Of a DNA stretch of 43,993 nt, positions 1 through 8,344 are shown piece by piece; the stretch's first letter is position 1; each line of letters starts with the position of its first letter. The stretch is from Achromobacter animicus (GTDB lineage: Bacteria; Pseudomonadota; Gammaproteobacteria; Burkholderiales; Burkholderiaceae_B). Under the pieces are notes generated by a model. The model ran no database searches and was not told the origin of the DNA. It was given only the letters and a program-made list of their open reading frames with translations. Both the position numbers and the translations under genes were made by a program. The DNA lies in assembly GCF_902859585.1 (NCBI RefSeq), contig NZ_CADIJM010000025.1:1-43993 (forward strand), read 5' to 3'.

Positions 1-292
1 GGCTGGTGCAGGCGCCTCGGCCGGCACGAACGGCGGCGGCCTGCTGGGCGGGCTGCTGGGTGGCGTGAACGTCGCGGCGGGTGCGGGCGCTGGCGCGGGC
101 GCAGGTGTCACCACCGGCGCGCCGGCCAGCTCGGGAGGATCGGGCGGAACGACGGGTGGCGCAGCCAACGGCGGCCTGCTCGGCGGTCTGCTGGTGGGGG
201 TGACGGGCGCCACGACAGGTGGCACGACGGGCGGTGCGCCCAACGGCGGCTTGCTCGGCGGGTTGCTCGGCGGCTTGGCCGGCAAGAAGTAA
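1..292 (+). CDS. Glycine-rich collagen-like protein, C-terminal part (5' end outside window)
   Basis: The reading frame is open from base 2 to the stop at 290-292, so this is the 3' end of a gene that starts upstream. The visible 96 or so residues are almost only Gly, Ala, Thr, Ser, Leu and Asn. The block NGGLLGGLLGG recurs about three times, separated by Ala/Gly/Thr-rich spacers, and the protein ends in LAGKK. Proteins of this composition in Alcaligenaceae are usually labelled collagen-like repeat proteins; their function is unknown and surface or envelope location is only a guess. No true Gly-X-Y run is visible in this part. An internal ATG at 65 is in frame but has no convincing ribosome site, so a separate short gene is less likely. 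Confidence 0.6.
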   Translation, partial: AGAGASAGTNGGGLLGGLLGGVNVAAGAGAGAGAGVTTGAPASSGGSGGTTGGAANGGLLGGLLVGVTGATTGGTTGGAPNGGLLGGLLGGLAGKK

Positions 293-319
293 TCCCCCTA
301 ATCGCCAGGAAACCACATC

Positions 320-865
320 ATGCTGCAACAACAGACCTACCATCACCACGAGCCCATGACCGGCATGGTCGAGCCATCAAAGAGCAGCCGGCGGTCCGGG
401 ATGCTGGACGAGATCGGCCTGCTGCTCGGCCGGCAGTTTGCCGCCTACAACACCGCCTGCCAATCGGCCTTGGCCGAGAAGCTGGGCACGACGGTGGCGG
501 ACCTGAAGGCCCTGGAGCTGGTCATGGCGTTCGATGCCCTGCCCACGGGGCATCTGGCGCGGTTGATGGGCATCAGTTCGGGTGGCGCCACCGCGCTCAT
601 CAACCGGCTGGAAGCGGCCGGCTATGTGGAACGCGGCCGCCACCCGCTTGACCGCCGGATCATCGTGATCCGGCCGGTCGAGGCGCAGTGCCGGGTGCTC
701 GCGCAGGAGCGGCAGTGGATCGCCGAAACCATCGCGATGACGTCCTGCAACTACGACACCGCGGACCTGGAGGCCGTGCACGGGTTCCTGACGCGTTGCG
801 GCCGCGGCGTGAAGCGAGACACGCTGGACTGGCTGGAGGCGGGCAGCGCGCATCAGCCTGGGTAG
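320..865 (+). CDS. MarR-family transcriptional regulator
   Basis: A 181-residue protein with a MarR-type winged helix at about residues 61-120: the recognition-helix region SSGGATALINRLEAAGYV is followed by a wing, RGRHPLDRRIIVIRPV, the classic D-x-R wing signature. The first 28 residues are polar and poorly conserved-looking (a YHHHEP patch). The ATG at 320 has an AGGAA ribosome site eight bases upstream. MarR proteins are dimeric DNA-binding repressors, often of neighbouring efflux, transport or stress genes and released by small aromatic ligands. The ligand and targets cannot be told here; the nearest candidate target is its own promoter or the gene to the left. It converges on the ABC transporter operon and is closed by two hairpins. 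Confidence 0.85.
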   Translation: MLQQQTYHHHEPMTGMVEPSKSSRRSGMLDEIGLLLGRQFAAYNTACQSALAEKLGTTVADLKALELVMAFDALPTGHLARLMGISSGGATALINRLEAAGYVERGRHPLDRRIIVIRPVEAQCRVLAQERQWIAETIAMTSCNYDTADLEAVHGFLTRCGRGVKRDTLDWLEAGSAHQPG

Positions 866-895
866 GCGGCGGCAGGGCCTAAACCCTGCTGCCGC
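866..895 (+). terminator. GC-rich hairpin after the MarR gene
   Basis: The arms 866-877 and 884-895 pair over 12 bp with one G-U pair, around the loop CCTAAA. The hairpin starts directly after the stop codon. There is no proper U tract (CTTCAA follows), so termination is inferred from position between two convergent genes. Confidence 0.55.
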
Positions 896-900
896 TTCAA

Positions 901-929
901 CCGGATCCGGCCACATCGGCCGGATCCGG
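901..929. terminator. Perfect 12-bp hairpin between convergent genes
   Basis: CCGGATCCGGCC at 901-912 is followed by five loop bases and its exact reverse complement at 918-929. It lies between the stop of the MarR gene and the stop of the leftward ABC ATPase gene, so it may serve as a bidirectional terminator. No U tract is seen on either side. Confidence 0.5.
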
Positions 930-959
930 CTTCAACCCATTCACGCGGCATTAGACGGA

Positions 960-2651
960 TCAATCCGCGTCAGGCGGCCCGAAATGCAGACGCGGCACCG
1001 CGGCCAGCAGCCGGCGCGTGACCTCCTGGCGCGGCGCCAGCAACACCGATTCGGCCTGACCCAGCTCGACGATGCGGCCCTTGTCCATGACCGCGATGCG
1101 GTCCGCCAGATACTCGACCACGCCGAAGTTGTGGGTGATGAAGAGATACGCGATGCCCAGATCGGCCTGCAATTCGCGCAGCAGATCCAGAATCTGCGCC
1201 TGTACCGACACATCCAGCGCCGACGTGGGCTCGTCGCAGATCAGCACCTTGGGTTCGACCGCCAGCGCGCGCGCAATGGCGATGCGCTGGCGCTGTCCGC
1301 CCGAGAATTCATGCGGATAGCGCGTCAGCGTGTTGGCGGGCAGCCCGACGCGCTCGATGAGCTGCGCGGCGTGCTTTTCGCGGTCCTGCCGGCTCATGCC
1401 GCGCTTGAGCGACGCCAGCCCCTCGTCCAGTATCTCGCCGATACGCATGCGCGGATCCAGCGATGCATACGGGTCCTGAAACACGATCTGAATGTCCTGC
1501 CGCAGCCGCTGCAACTGGCGGCGGTCGGCGGTCAGCAGGTCCTGGCCTTGCAGCATCGCGCGGCCCGAGATGCGCGCGCCGTCGATCAGCCGCAGCAAGG
1601 CCTTGCCGGTGGTGGTCTTGCCGCAGCCGGATTCGCCCAGCAGCGCCAGCGTTTCCCCCGCGCGCAGCGTGAAGGTCACGCCGTCCACGGCCTTGACCCA
1701 CGACACGATGCGGCGCAGCGGCCCCTTGCGTACCGGGTAATGGACTTTCAGATCCTGCACATCCAGCACCACGCCTGCCGTGCGATCCGGCCCGGCCTGC
1801 TGGCGCTGCTGCGCGGCCACGGCGCGGCCCTGTTCGGTCAGCGGCACGCCACGCTTATCGAAGGTGGGGATGGCTTCGAAGAGCTGCTTGGCATACGGAT
1901 GGCGCGGCGCGCGGAAGAATTCCTCGGCGCTGGCGCTTTCGACGATCTCGCCGCTGCGCATCAAGGCAACGTGATGCGCCACGTTCTTGACCACGGCCAG
2001 GTCGTGCGTGATCAGCAGGACGGCCATGCCCATTTCCTGCTGGATGCTGGCCAAAAGGTCCAGCACTTGCGCCTGCACCGTCACGTCCAGCGCGGTGGTC
2101 GGCTCGTCGGCGATCAGCAGCACGGGCTCGGCCGCCAGCGCGATGGCGATCATGACGCGCTGCTTTTGGCCACCGGAAAACTGGAACGGATAGTCGTCGA
2201 TGCGGCGGTCGGGATCGGGAATGCCGACCCGGCGCAGCCAGTCGATGGCCCGCGCGCGCGCTGCGGCTCCGCGCAGCGGCGTGTGCGCGGTCAGCGTCTC
2301 GATGATCTGGTCGCCCACGCGCATGACCGGATTCAGGCTGGTGGACGGTTCCTGGAAGATGATGCCGATGCGCCCGCCGCGCACGCCGCGCATGGCGCTT
2401 TCCGGCAGGCGGTTCAGGTCTTCGCCGTCCAGGTCGATCTGCCCGCCCACGATGCGTCCGGCGTCCGGCAGCAGCCGCAACAGCGCCAGCGCGGTCATGC
2501 TCTTGCCGCAGCCCGATTCGCCCACCAGCGCGAAGGTCTCGCGCTGCGAGATCGCCAGTTGCAGGCGCTTGACCGCATGCGTCATGCCGCTTTCGCCCGC
2601 GACGTCGACGTCCAGGCCGTTTACGGTCAGCAAGGGAGTGTCGTAGCTCAT
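960..2651 (-). CDS. Fused double ATPase of a peptide-type ABC importer (YejF/DppDF-like)
   Basis: This 563-residue protein carries two complete ABC ATPase domains in tandem. The first has Walker A GESGCGKS at about residues 44-51 and the signature FSGGQKQRV; the second has Walker A GESGCGKT near residue 335 and the signature FSGGQRQRIAIARAL. Each has a Walker B ending in DEPT and a switch histidine (ITHDLAVV, ITHNFGVV). It powers uptake of peptides or similar solutes through the two neighbouring permeases. The start is the ATG at 2651, which overlaps the permease stop as ATGA; the same frame stays open far upstream but that part is the shadow of the permease gene. E. coli YejF is of similar size and build. 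Confidence 0.93.
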   Translation of the reverse strand: MSYDTPLLTVNGLDVDVAGESGMTHAVKRLQLAISQRETFALVGESGCGKSMTALALLRLLPDAGRIVGGQIDLDGEDLNRLPESAMRGVRGGRIGIIFQEPSTSLNPVMRVGDQIIETLTAHTPLRGAAARARAIDWLRRVGIPDPDRRIDDYPFQFSGGQKQRVMIAIALAAEPVLLIADEPTTALDVTVQAQVLDLLASIQQEMGMAVLLITHDLAVVKNVAHHVALMRSGEIVESASAEEFFRAPRHPYAKQLFEAIPTFDKRGVPLTEQGRAVAAQQRQQAGPDRTAGVVLDVQDLKVHYPVRKGPLRRIVSWVKAVDGVTFTLRAGETLALLGESGCGKTTTGKALLRLIDGARISGRAMLQGQDLLTADRRQLQRLRQDIQIVFQDPYASLDPRMRIGEILDEGLASLKRGMSRQDREKHAAQLIERVGLPANTLTRYPHEFSGGQRQRIAIARALAVEPKVLICDEPTSALDVSVQAQILDLLRELQADLGIAYLFITHNFGVVEYLADRIAVMDKGRIVELGQAESVLLAPRQEVTRRLLAAVPRLHFGPPDAD

Positions 2652-4159
2652 GGCGCCTCTCCGGTCTTGGAGGCGCGGCCGTCCGCCGCCAGCATGGCTT
2701 CCGGACGGCGGCCAAGAAAGCCCAGGCGCGCCAGGCGGCTGGGCTTGTAGCGCCGCGTGCGCGGGTCGAAGGCGTCGCGCACCGCGTCCGCAAACAGGTT
2801 GGCCGCCAGCACCAGCGCCAGCATGAAAAGGAAAGCGGTCATGAGGTTCCACCAGATCATGGGGTCGCGCGACATTTCCAGCCGCGCGCCGTCGATCATC
2901 GAGCCGAACGAATTCATGCTGGGATCCACGCCGATGCCCAGGTAGGACAGCACGGCCTCGTAAAGCACCAGGCCCGAGAATTCCAGCACCACGGTGATCA
3001 GCACCAGGTGCGCCACGTTGGGCAGCAGGTGGCGCGTCATGATGCGCCAGTGCGACACGCCGAAGGCGCGCGCGGCCTGCACGTATTCCAGCTCGCGCAG
3101 CTTGAGCGTTTCGGCGCGCAGCAGGCGGCACAGCCCGGCCCAACCGGTCAGGCCCAGGATCATGCACAACAGGAACAGCCGCAGGTCGGCGCGTGCCGCC
3201 GAGGTGTCGAACAGGTCGGAATGGTTGTCGATGTACACCTGCATCATCAGCGCGCAGGCGGCCACCAGCAGCACGCCGGGAATCGAGGTGATGGTGGTGT
3301 ACAGGTACTGGATGGCGTCGTCGACCTTGCCCTTGAAGTACCCGGCCGCGATCCCAAAAATGATGGCCGGCGGCAGCATCGCCAGCGTGGTGAGGCTGCC
3401 GATGACGAGCGCGGTGCGGATGCTTTTCAGCGCCTGCCACAGCACGTCGTTGCCGATGCGGTCGGTGCCCAGCGCGTGATAGCCGGTGGACAGCCCCGCC
3501 AGCGCTCCCACCGTCAGGCACAACAGGGCGAAGGTGATCGTCATGGCGCGCCAGGGAATGTCGGCGCGGCCGGCCAGCAATTCCTCGGCGGCATGGGACG
3601 CCGATCCGGTGGCGCGCGTCAGGCAGGCAAACAGCAGGACCGCGCCGGCCAACGCAACGGCCAGCCCCGCGGCAAGTCCCCATCCCAGCCGCATCGCGAT
3701 ATCGCCGCCGCGCTCTTTCTCGGGATCGGTCAGGTGCAGCGCCGCCCCGCGAAGCCGCGGAAAATCGCGCACCGGCTTATCGTCGACCAGCATGGTCTCT
3801 TTGGTGAACTGATGCGCGGCCAGCGGCTCGGAATAGGTTTTTTCGGGGCGCGTGAGCACGGTGCCGGCCAACAGGCCGTCCAGCGCGGACCGCACCGCGG
3901 GCGCATAGACCGGCGGGGCGTCGGCGGCGGCGCCCGGTGCGGGCGGCAGCAGCGGACGGTAGTGGACGGAATCCAGCAGGCCGACCACCGAAAAGGCAAC
4001 CAGGATGACGGCCGAACACATGGCGGGCGTATCGCGCGCGACACGCGCCCAGGTGGCGCGCAGGTTGGGACTGCGGCGCACGTGCCAGACGTAGGCCAGC
4101 GCGCCTGCCACCATCAGCCACAGCGCGATATCGGTCCAGAGAAAGACGAACTTGGGCAT
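2648..4159 (-). CDS. ABC importer permease, YejE/OppC-like with long N-terminal extension
   Basis: A 503-residue inner-membrane permease. The C-terminal half is a standard peptide-transporter permease: the GTDRIGNDVL box near residue 231, several membrane helices, and the EAA-type loop ELEYVQAARAFGVSHW near residue 370 that docks on the ATPase. The N-terminal 200 residues are extra: helices at about 9-27 and 47-63, a polar, presumably periplasmic loop of about 90 residues, then a helix at 160-180. Related OppC/DppC proteins are about 300 residues and YejE about 340, so this one is clearly long. It is the third gene of the operon; its start lies five bases after the upstream permease stop and its end overlaps the ATPase start. 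Confidence 0.9.
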   Translation of the reverse strand: MPKFVFLWTDIALWLMVAGALAYVWHVRRSPNLRATWARVARDTPAMCSAVILVAFSVVGLLDSVHYRPLLPPAPGAAADAPPVYAPAVRSALDGLLAGTVLTRPEKTYSEPLAAHQFTKETMLVDDKPVRDFPRLRGAALHLTDPEKERGGDIAMRLGWGLAAGLAVALAGAVLLFACLTRATGSASHAAEELLAGRADIPWRAMTITFALLCLTVGALAGLSTGYHALGTDRIGNDVLWQALKSIRTALVIGSLTTLAMLPPAIIFGIAAGYFKGKVDDAIQYLYTTITSIPGVLLVAACALMMQVYIDNHSDLFDTSAARADLRLFLLCMILGLTGWAGLCRLLRAETLKLRELEYVQAARAFGVSHWRIMTRHLLPNVAHLVLITVVLEFSGLVLYEAVLSYLGIGVDPSMNSFGSMIDGARLEMSRDPMIWWNLMTAFLFMLALVLAANLFADAVRDAFDPRTRRYKPSRLARLGFLGRRPEAMLAADGRASKTGEAP

Positions 4160-4164
4160 GGCGG

Positions 4165-5142
4165 CTACTCGAAACGCACGCGGGGATCGGCCAGCGTGTA
4201 GGAAATGTCGGCCAGGATCAGCCCCACGATGTAAAGCGCGGCGCCCAGGAACACCATCGCGCGCACGATGGAGAAGTCCTGGGCATTGATGGCGTCGATG
4301 GTGTAGCTGCCCAGCCCCGGAATGCCGAAGAACGATTCGGCGATCAGGCTGCCCATGAAGAGCAGCGGCAGCGCGGCGACCGTGCTGGTCAGGATGGGCA
4401 GCATGGCGTTGCGCAGCACGTGGCGGAACAGCACGACGCGTTCGGCCAGGCCCTTTGAGCGCGCGGTACGCACGTAATCCTTGCCGATCTCTTCAAGAAA
4501 CAGGGTGCGGTAGAAGCGCGCTTCGGGCCCCAGCCGCGACACGATCGCCACCAGCACCGGCAGCGCCAGGAACTTGATCACATCCAGTCCGCCCGAATAG
4601 CCCGAGAACGGCACCAGCCGCAGCAGCTTCGCGAACAGCCACTGCCCCGCGATGATGTAGAACAGGCTCGATATCGACAGCAGCATCACGCACAGCACGA
4701 CGCCCCAGAAGTCCAGCCGCGTGGCCCGGAAATACACCAGCGTCAGCGAGAACACGATGCTGGCGAACAACCCCAGAAAGAACGTGGGCACCGCCAGCGC
4801 CAGGCTGGGCCCCATGCGTGTCTTGATCTCGCGGCCGATGTCGCGGCCGCCATCCGACGCGCCAAAATCCATCACCAGCAGCGGCACCGAACGCCGGTAG
4901 AACACCGTGTCCGTGAGTTGCGCCGTGCCCTGGGCCTCGGCATTGAAAAACAGCGGCTTGTCGTAGCCGCGTTCGGCCTTCCATTTCTCGACCGCGTCCT
5001 GGCTGACGCGCTGGCCGCCGATGGCCAGCCGCGCCATGTCGTCGGGCGTGTTCACCGCGAAGAACAGGATGAAGGTAAAGAGATTGACGCCGATCAGAAT
5101 CAGCACGCCGTACAACAGCCGGCGGATGACATAGCCGATCAT
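4165..5142 (-). CDS. ABC importer permease, YejB/OppB-like
   Basis: A 325-residue inner-membrane permease that starts with the typical OppB/DppB N-terminus (MIGYVIRRLLYGVLILIGVN). About six membrane helices follow, and the EAA loop EEIGKDYVRTARSKGLAERV is near residue 220. It pairs with the adjacent YejE-like permease to form the transport channel. The ATG at 5142 overlaps the stop of the binding-protein gene (ATGA), and AAGGAG sits about nine bases upstream, so translation is probably coupled. It lacks part of the periplasmic segment of E. coli YejB and is slightly shorter, but all core parts are present. Confidence 0.92.
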   Translation of the reverse strand: MIGYVIRRLLYGVLILIGVNLFTFILFFAVNTPDDMARLAIGGQRVSQDAVEKWKAERGYDKPLFFNAEAQGTAQLTDTVFYRRSVPLLVMDFGASDGGRDIGREIKTRMGPSLALAVPTFFLGLFASIVFSLTLVYFRATRLDFWGVVLCVMLLSISSLFYIIAGQWLFAKLLRLVPFSGYSGGLDVIKFLALPVLVAIVSRLGPEARFYRTLFLEEIGKDYVRTARSKGLAERVVLFRHVLRNAMLPILTSTVAALPLLFMGSLIAESFFGIPGLGSYTIDAINAQDFSIVRAMVFLGAALYIVGLILADISYTLADPRVRFE

Positions 5143-7376
5143 GATTGATGCTCCTTGCGTTCGGGCGGCACAAACGCCGTCTGGCGTTCACGCCGCTTGA
5201 GCGCCACATACGAAGGCCAGATCGCCAGCGCCAGCAGCAGGATGAAGACGCCGACGGGCCACCAGATGGGCGAATTCCATTCGTCGATCTTCTGCTGCCG
5301 CAGTGCCGGGTCGATCTTCATGTACTGCAGCGTGTTGCGCACCATCTGCGTGGGCTTGGCGTTGCCGACCCATTGCTGATAGGCCCCGCCCGACATCGGG
5401 AAGTAGCCGAACATCCATGGCGCATCACGCTGGACGACGGCGATCATATCGGCGATCAGCGCGGCCTTCTCGGGGCCGTCATCCAGGAATTTCATCTGCT
5501 CGAACAGCTTGTCGAACTCGGGGCTGGCATAGTTGGCCGCGTTTTCACCGCCGCCCTTGGCCTTGGCGTTGGGGCCGTACAAGAGGAAGAGGAAGTTCTC
5601 GGCGTCGGGGTAGTCGGCGTTCCAGCCCCACAGAAAGATCTGCGCGGCGCCGCGCAGCATCTTGTCCTGGAAGCGGTTGTAGTCGGTGGCGCGCACGTCG
5701 AGCTGCACGCCGATCTTGGCCAGCTGGCGCCGCATCCAGTCGGACTGCGGGTTGGAGCCGCCGCCGGACATGGAATCGAAGTACAGCACCAGCGGCGCGC
5801 CCGTCTGCGCGTTGCGGCCGTCCGGGTAGCCGGCCTCGGCCAGCAGCCGCTTGGCCACGTCGATGGACTTGCGCACGGGTTTACCGTCCACCAGGTCATA
5901 CACGACAGGATTGATGCCTTCGGGCGGATCTCGGTAGCCCAGCACGCCGGGCGGAACCGGGCCATAGGCCACCGACGCCTGACTGTTCTCGAACACCGCC
6001 ACGTACTCTTCCCAGTCGAAGGCGATACTGATGGCCTGGCGCAGCTTGCGGTTGCGTTCCTGCTGCTCGGGCGTGTCGCCCTTGCCCACCACCGGATCCA
6101 GCCAGTTGAAACCCATGTACCAGTTGGCGGTCTCGACCGTGGTCGGCAGCTTGATGCCATGCTCTTGATACTTGCGCGCCTTGTCCTGGCTGTCGCCGGC
6201 CGCCACCAGCATGGCCACGCCGTATTCGCCGCGCTCGATCTGCGGCACGTCGTAATAGCCCTGCATGAACTTGCCGGTCAGCGGAATGGCTTCCTTTTCG
6301 ACGCTGAACTCGGCGCGGTCGATGAAGGGCGTGGGCTTGCCGCAGTCGGCCAGAAGACCCGCGGCCTTGTCGCCGGGTTCGCCTTCGCAGGGATAGGGCT
6401 CGCCGTGGTAATTGGGATTGCGGCCCAGCACGTGGCGGCGGTTTTGCAGCGATTCGACCAGCATGTACGGGCCGGTGCCCACCGGCCAGGTGTTCAGCGA
6501 CAGGTCGTGGGCGGCCATGCCGGGCTGGTTGTAGAACCGGTCCGCTTCCCACGGGATGGGCGCGGTGAAGGTCATGGCCAGCCAGTACTTGAACTGCGGA
6601 TACTTGCCGTCGACGCGGATCCGCAGCGTGTGGGCATCCAGCGCCTCGACGCCCTTGAAGCCGTCGTCCTCGCGCAGGTCCAGCCAGGGCGACGCGCCCG
6701 CGCCGCCGGGCACGTCGCGCCGCAGGTCCTGGTCGCGCTTGCGCAACCGGTCGCCGTAGTCTTTGAGGCCCTGCACGTGTTCGGCCATCAGCGAATAGAT
6801 GGGCGACACCACGCGCGGACTGGCCAGGCGCCGGAACGCATAGACGTAGTCGTCGGCGGTGAGCTCGCGGGTGCCCGTCAGCGGGAAGTCGGGAATGTAG
6901 AACTTGTCGTCGAGTTCGCCGGGCGCCAGCGGAAAGTAGGCGTAGCTGCCGTCCGGCTTGCGGGCGAAGGCCGGATGCGGCGCGAAGCGGATGCCCGGCC
7001 GGATCTTGATGTCGTAGATGCTTTGCGCGATCTGTTCGCCCGGCGCGTCCGCAGGCAGCGTGTTGCCGTCCTTGTCCAGGTACACCGGCGGATCGATTGA
7101 CGCGGCCGCGCGCGGGATCAGCTCGTAGGGCCGCTTCAGGTAGTGATACCCGTACAGCGGCTCATAGATGTTGTAGGTATATGGCGTTTCGTCGCCGGAA
7201 TAGGAACTGGCCGGGTCCAGGTACTTCGGGGAGCGTTTGACGAACGCGGAATACAGCGTGTTCTGGCTTTCGGCGCCGGATGGATAGGGGCTGTTGATGG
7301 GGCTTTCTTGCGAGCAGCCCGCCAACGCCAGCGACAGCAGCATGGCCGACGCCCAGAGCCGCTTCAGTACACCCAT
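5139..7376 (-). CDS. ABC importer substrate-binding lipoprotein (SBP family 5) with C-terminal membrane helix
   Basis: A 745-residue family-5 solute-binding protein, the capture subunit of the importer. The N-terminus is a lipoprotein signal, with lipobox LALAGC and lipidated Cys21. The mature part has the family-5 pattern: KYLDPASSYSG near the start, LTADDYVYAFRRLASP, the WPVGTGPYML segment, and a C-terminal lobe with RQAISIAFDWEEYV. Unusually, residues about 707-726 form a hydrophobic helix followed by the basic KRRERQ, which would anchor the protein in the inner membrane a second time. It is longer than E. coli YejA (about 600 residues). It is the first gene of the operon, with a GGGAAGG ribosome site before ATG 7376. 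Substrate is not known; peptides or peptide antibiotics would fit the family. Confidence 0.9.
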   Translation of the reverse strand: MGVLKRLWASAMLLSLALAGCSQESPINSPYPSGAESQNTLYSAFVKRSPKYLDPASSYSGDETPYTYNIYEPLYGYHYLKRPYELIPRAAASIDPPVYLDKDGNTLPADAPGEQIAQSIYDIKIRPGIRFAPHPAFARKPDGSYAYFPLAPGELDDKFYIPDFPLTGTRELTADDYVYAFRRLASPRVVSPIYSLMAEHVQGLKDYGDRLRKRDQDLRRDVPGGAGASPWLDLREDDGFKGVEALDAHTLRIRVDGKYPQFKYWLAMTFTAPIPWEADRFYNQPGMAAHDLSLNTWPVGTGPYMLVESLQNRRHVLGRNPNYHGEPYPCEGEPGDKAAGLLADCGKPTPFIDRAEFSVEKEAIPLTGKFMQGYYDVPQIERGEYGVAMLVAAGDSQDKARKYQEHGIKLPTTVETANWYMGFNWLDPVVGKGDTPEQQERNRKLRQAISIAFDWEEYVAVFENSQASVAYGPVPPGVLGYRDPPEGINPVVYDLVDGKPVRKSIDVAKRLLAEAGYPDGRNAQTGAPLVLYFDSMSGGGSNPQSDWMRRQLAKIGVQLDVRATDYNRFQDKMLRGAAQIFLWGWNADYPDAENFLFLLYGPNAKAKGGGENAANYASPEFDKLFEQMKFLDDGPEKAALIADMIAVVQRDAPWMFGYFPMSGGAYQQWVGNAKPTQMVRNTLQYMKIDPALRQQKIDEWNSPIWWPVGVFILLLALAIWPSYVALKRRERQTAFVPPERKEHQS

Positions 7377-7414
7377 GGAAACCTTCCCTTCGTTTCGTAG
7401 CGACAGAGGATAGC

Positions 7415-7442
7415 AAAAGGGGGGCCGGGGAAATACCCCGGC
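7415..7442 (-). terminator. Rho-independent terminator after the thermonuclease gene
   Basis: Read on the minus strand, GCCGGGG at 7442-7436 pairs with CCCCGGC at 7430-7424 around the loop TATTT. It is followed by five C and then TTTT (7418-7415). It would end transcription coming from the thermonuclease gene before the ABC operon begins at 7376. Confidence 0.6.
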
Positions 7443-7487
7443 ATGCCCTTAGAGGCGCTACGGGCGGATCGGGCCGGCGCGGGTCGG

Positions 7488-7574
7488 GCTGGCGGCTGGG
7501 CGGCGGGATGGCGGCGTGGCATCCCGATGGCGGCGAGGAATTTCGACGGCGGCGAGAAATCCCGATGGCGGCGC
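7488..7574. repeat. 19-bp tandem repeat, four good copies and one degenerate
   Basis: The core GATGGCGGCG occurs at 7507, 7526 and 7564, with the variant GACGGCGGCG at 7545, all exactly 19 bp apart. A degenerate copy, GCTGGCGGCT, lies in phase at 7488. Units two and three share AGRAATYCC in the second half. The array sits in the 3' untranslated part of the thermonuclease gene and touches its stop codon. 19 is not a multiple of three, so it is not a coding repeat. Confidence 0.7.
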
Positions 7575-8255
7575 TCAGCCGCACTGGCGCTGGCGCCAGC
7601 AGTCATAGCGCCATTTCCAGGGCTGCACGGGATCCGGCCTCGCCCACAGCCCGCGCCCCGCCGCCTTGGCCTGGCGCTGCAGATCCGGCATGGCCTTGTC
7701 GCGCAGGTAATCGCCCTTGCGGGCCGTGTAGGCCCAGGCGTAGCCAGCCTCGACCTGCACGCGGTTGGCCGAGCGCCCATCGTCCAGGATCAGCGCGCAG
7801 ACATCGCGGCCATATTGATCCTGCTCGTAGCACTGCGCGGTGAGTGTCTTGCCGGCCACCAGTCCAGCCAGATGCTTGCGCGCCGCTTCGGCGTCTGGCT
7901 GGCCGGGCTGATCCGTGCCATGGCCCTCTTCCGGCGCGTCGATGCTGTCCATCCGGATGCGCCGCTGCCCGTCGGGCGCCCGTAGCGTCACGGTATCGCC
8001 GTCCGCCACATTCACGATCGTGCCCGTCAGCGTGTAGCTTCCTTGCGGCACACCGCCCGCAGGCGCCGTGGCCGACGGTTTACCGCCCGCCGGCGCTGTC
8101 CCCGAGGGCTTGCCGGTTGCCGTCGGCCCCGGGCGCTGCGGCGCGGAATCCTGCGGGGAAAGCCAGTTCACGATGGCGCCCGCCGCCGCCAGAACCAGGG
8201 CGACGACAAGGGCGGTCAGCTTGCTGCCGCCGCGAAAGGGGGATTTGCCACGCAC
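7575..8255 (-). CDS. Membrane-anchored thermonuclease-family (SNase-like) nuclease
   Basis: A 226-residue protein of the staphylococcal nuclease fold, which cuts DNA and RNA with Ca2+ in characterised members. Residues 12-30 are one membrane helix. A Pro/Ala/Gly linker at about 34-70 contains two tandem 10-residue units (GKPSGTAPAG, GKPSATAPAG). The nuclease domain follows, with R101 and E109 in RIRMDSIDAPE and R150 in YGRDVC, matching the three catalytic residues of the family. The nuclease is therefore predicted to face the periplasm on a flexible arm. I chose the GTG at 8255 because CTGGAG lies seven bases upstream; the longer open frame would overlap the CorA gene. Cys142, Cys153 and two C-terminal Cys could form disulfides. 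Confidence 0.85.
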   Translation of the reverse strand: MRGKSPFRGGSKLTALVVALVLAAAGAIVNWLSPQDSAPQRPGPTATGKPSGTAPAGGKPSATAPAGGVPQGSYTLTGTIVNVADGDTVTLRAPDGQRRIRMDSIDAPEEGHGTDQPGQPDAEAARKHLAGLVAGKTLTAQCYEQDQYGRDVCALILDDGRSANRVQVEAGYAWAYTARKGDYLRDKAMPDLQRQAKAAGRGLWARPDPVQPWKWRYDCWRQRQCG

Positions 8256-8344
8256 CGGCGAAACTCCAGAGGGAAAACGACAGCGAGTTTGCCACAAGGG
8301 AGCTCGCTGCAGACGCCTGATCGATGTCGTCTGACACCCCGGGA

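Noticed and set aside
984-2750. Long open frame on the plus strand (588 codons)
   Set aside because: Exact antisense of the ABC ATPase gene; its product has only the His/Arg/Gln-rich composition of a reversed high-GC gene and no family motif.
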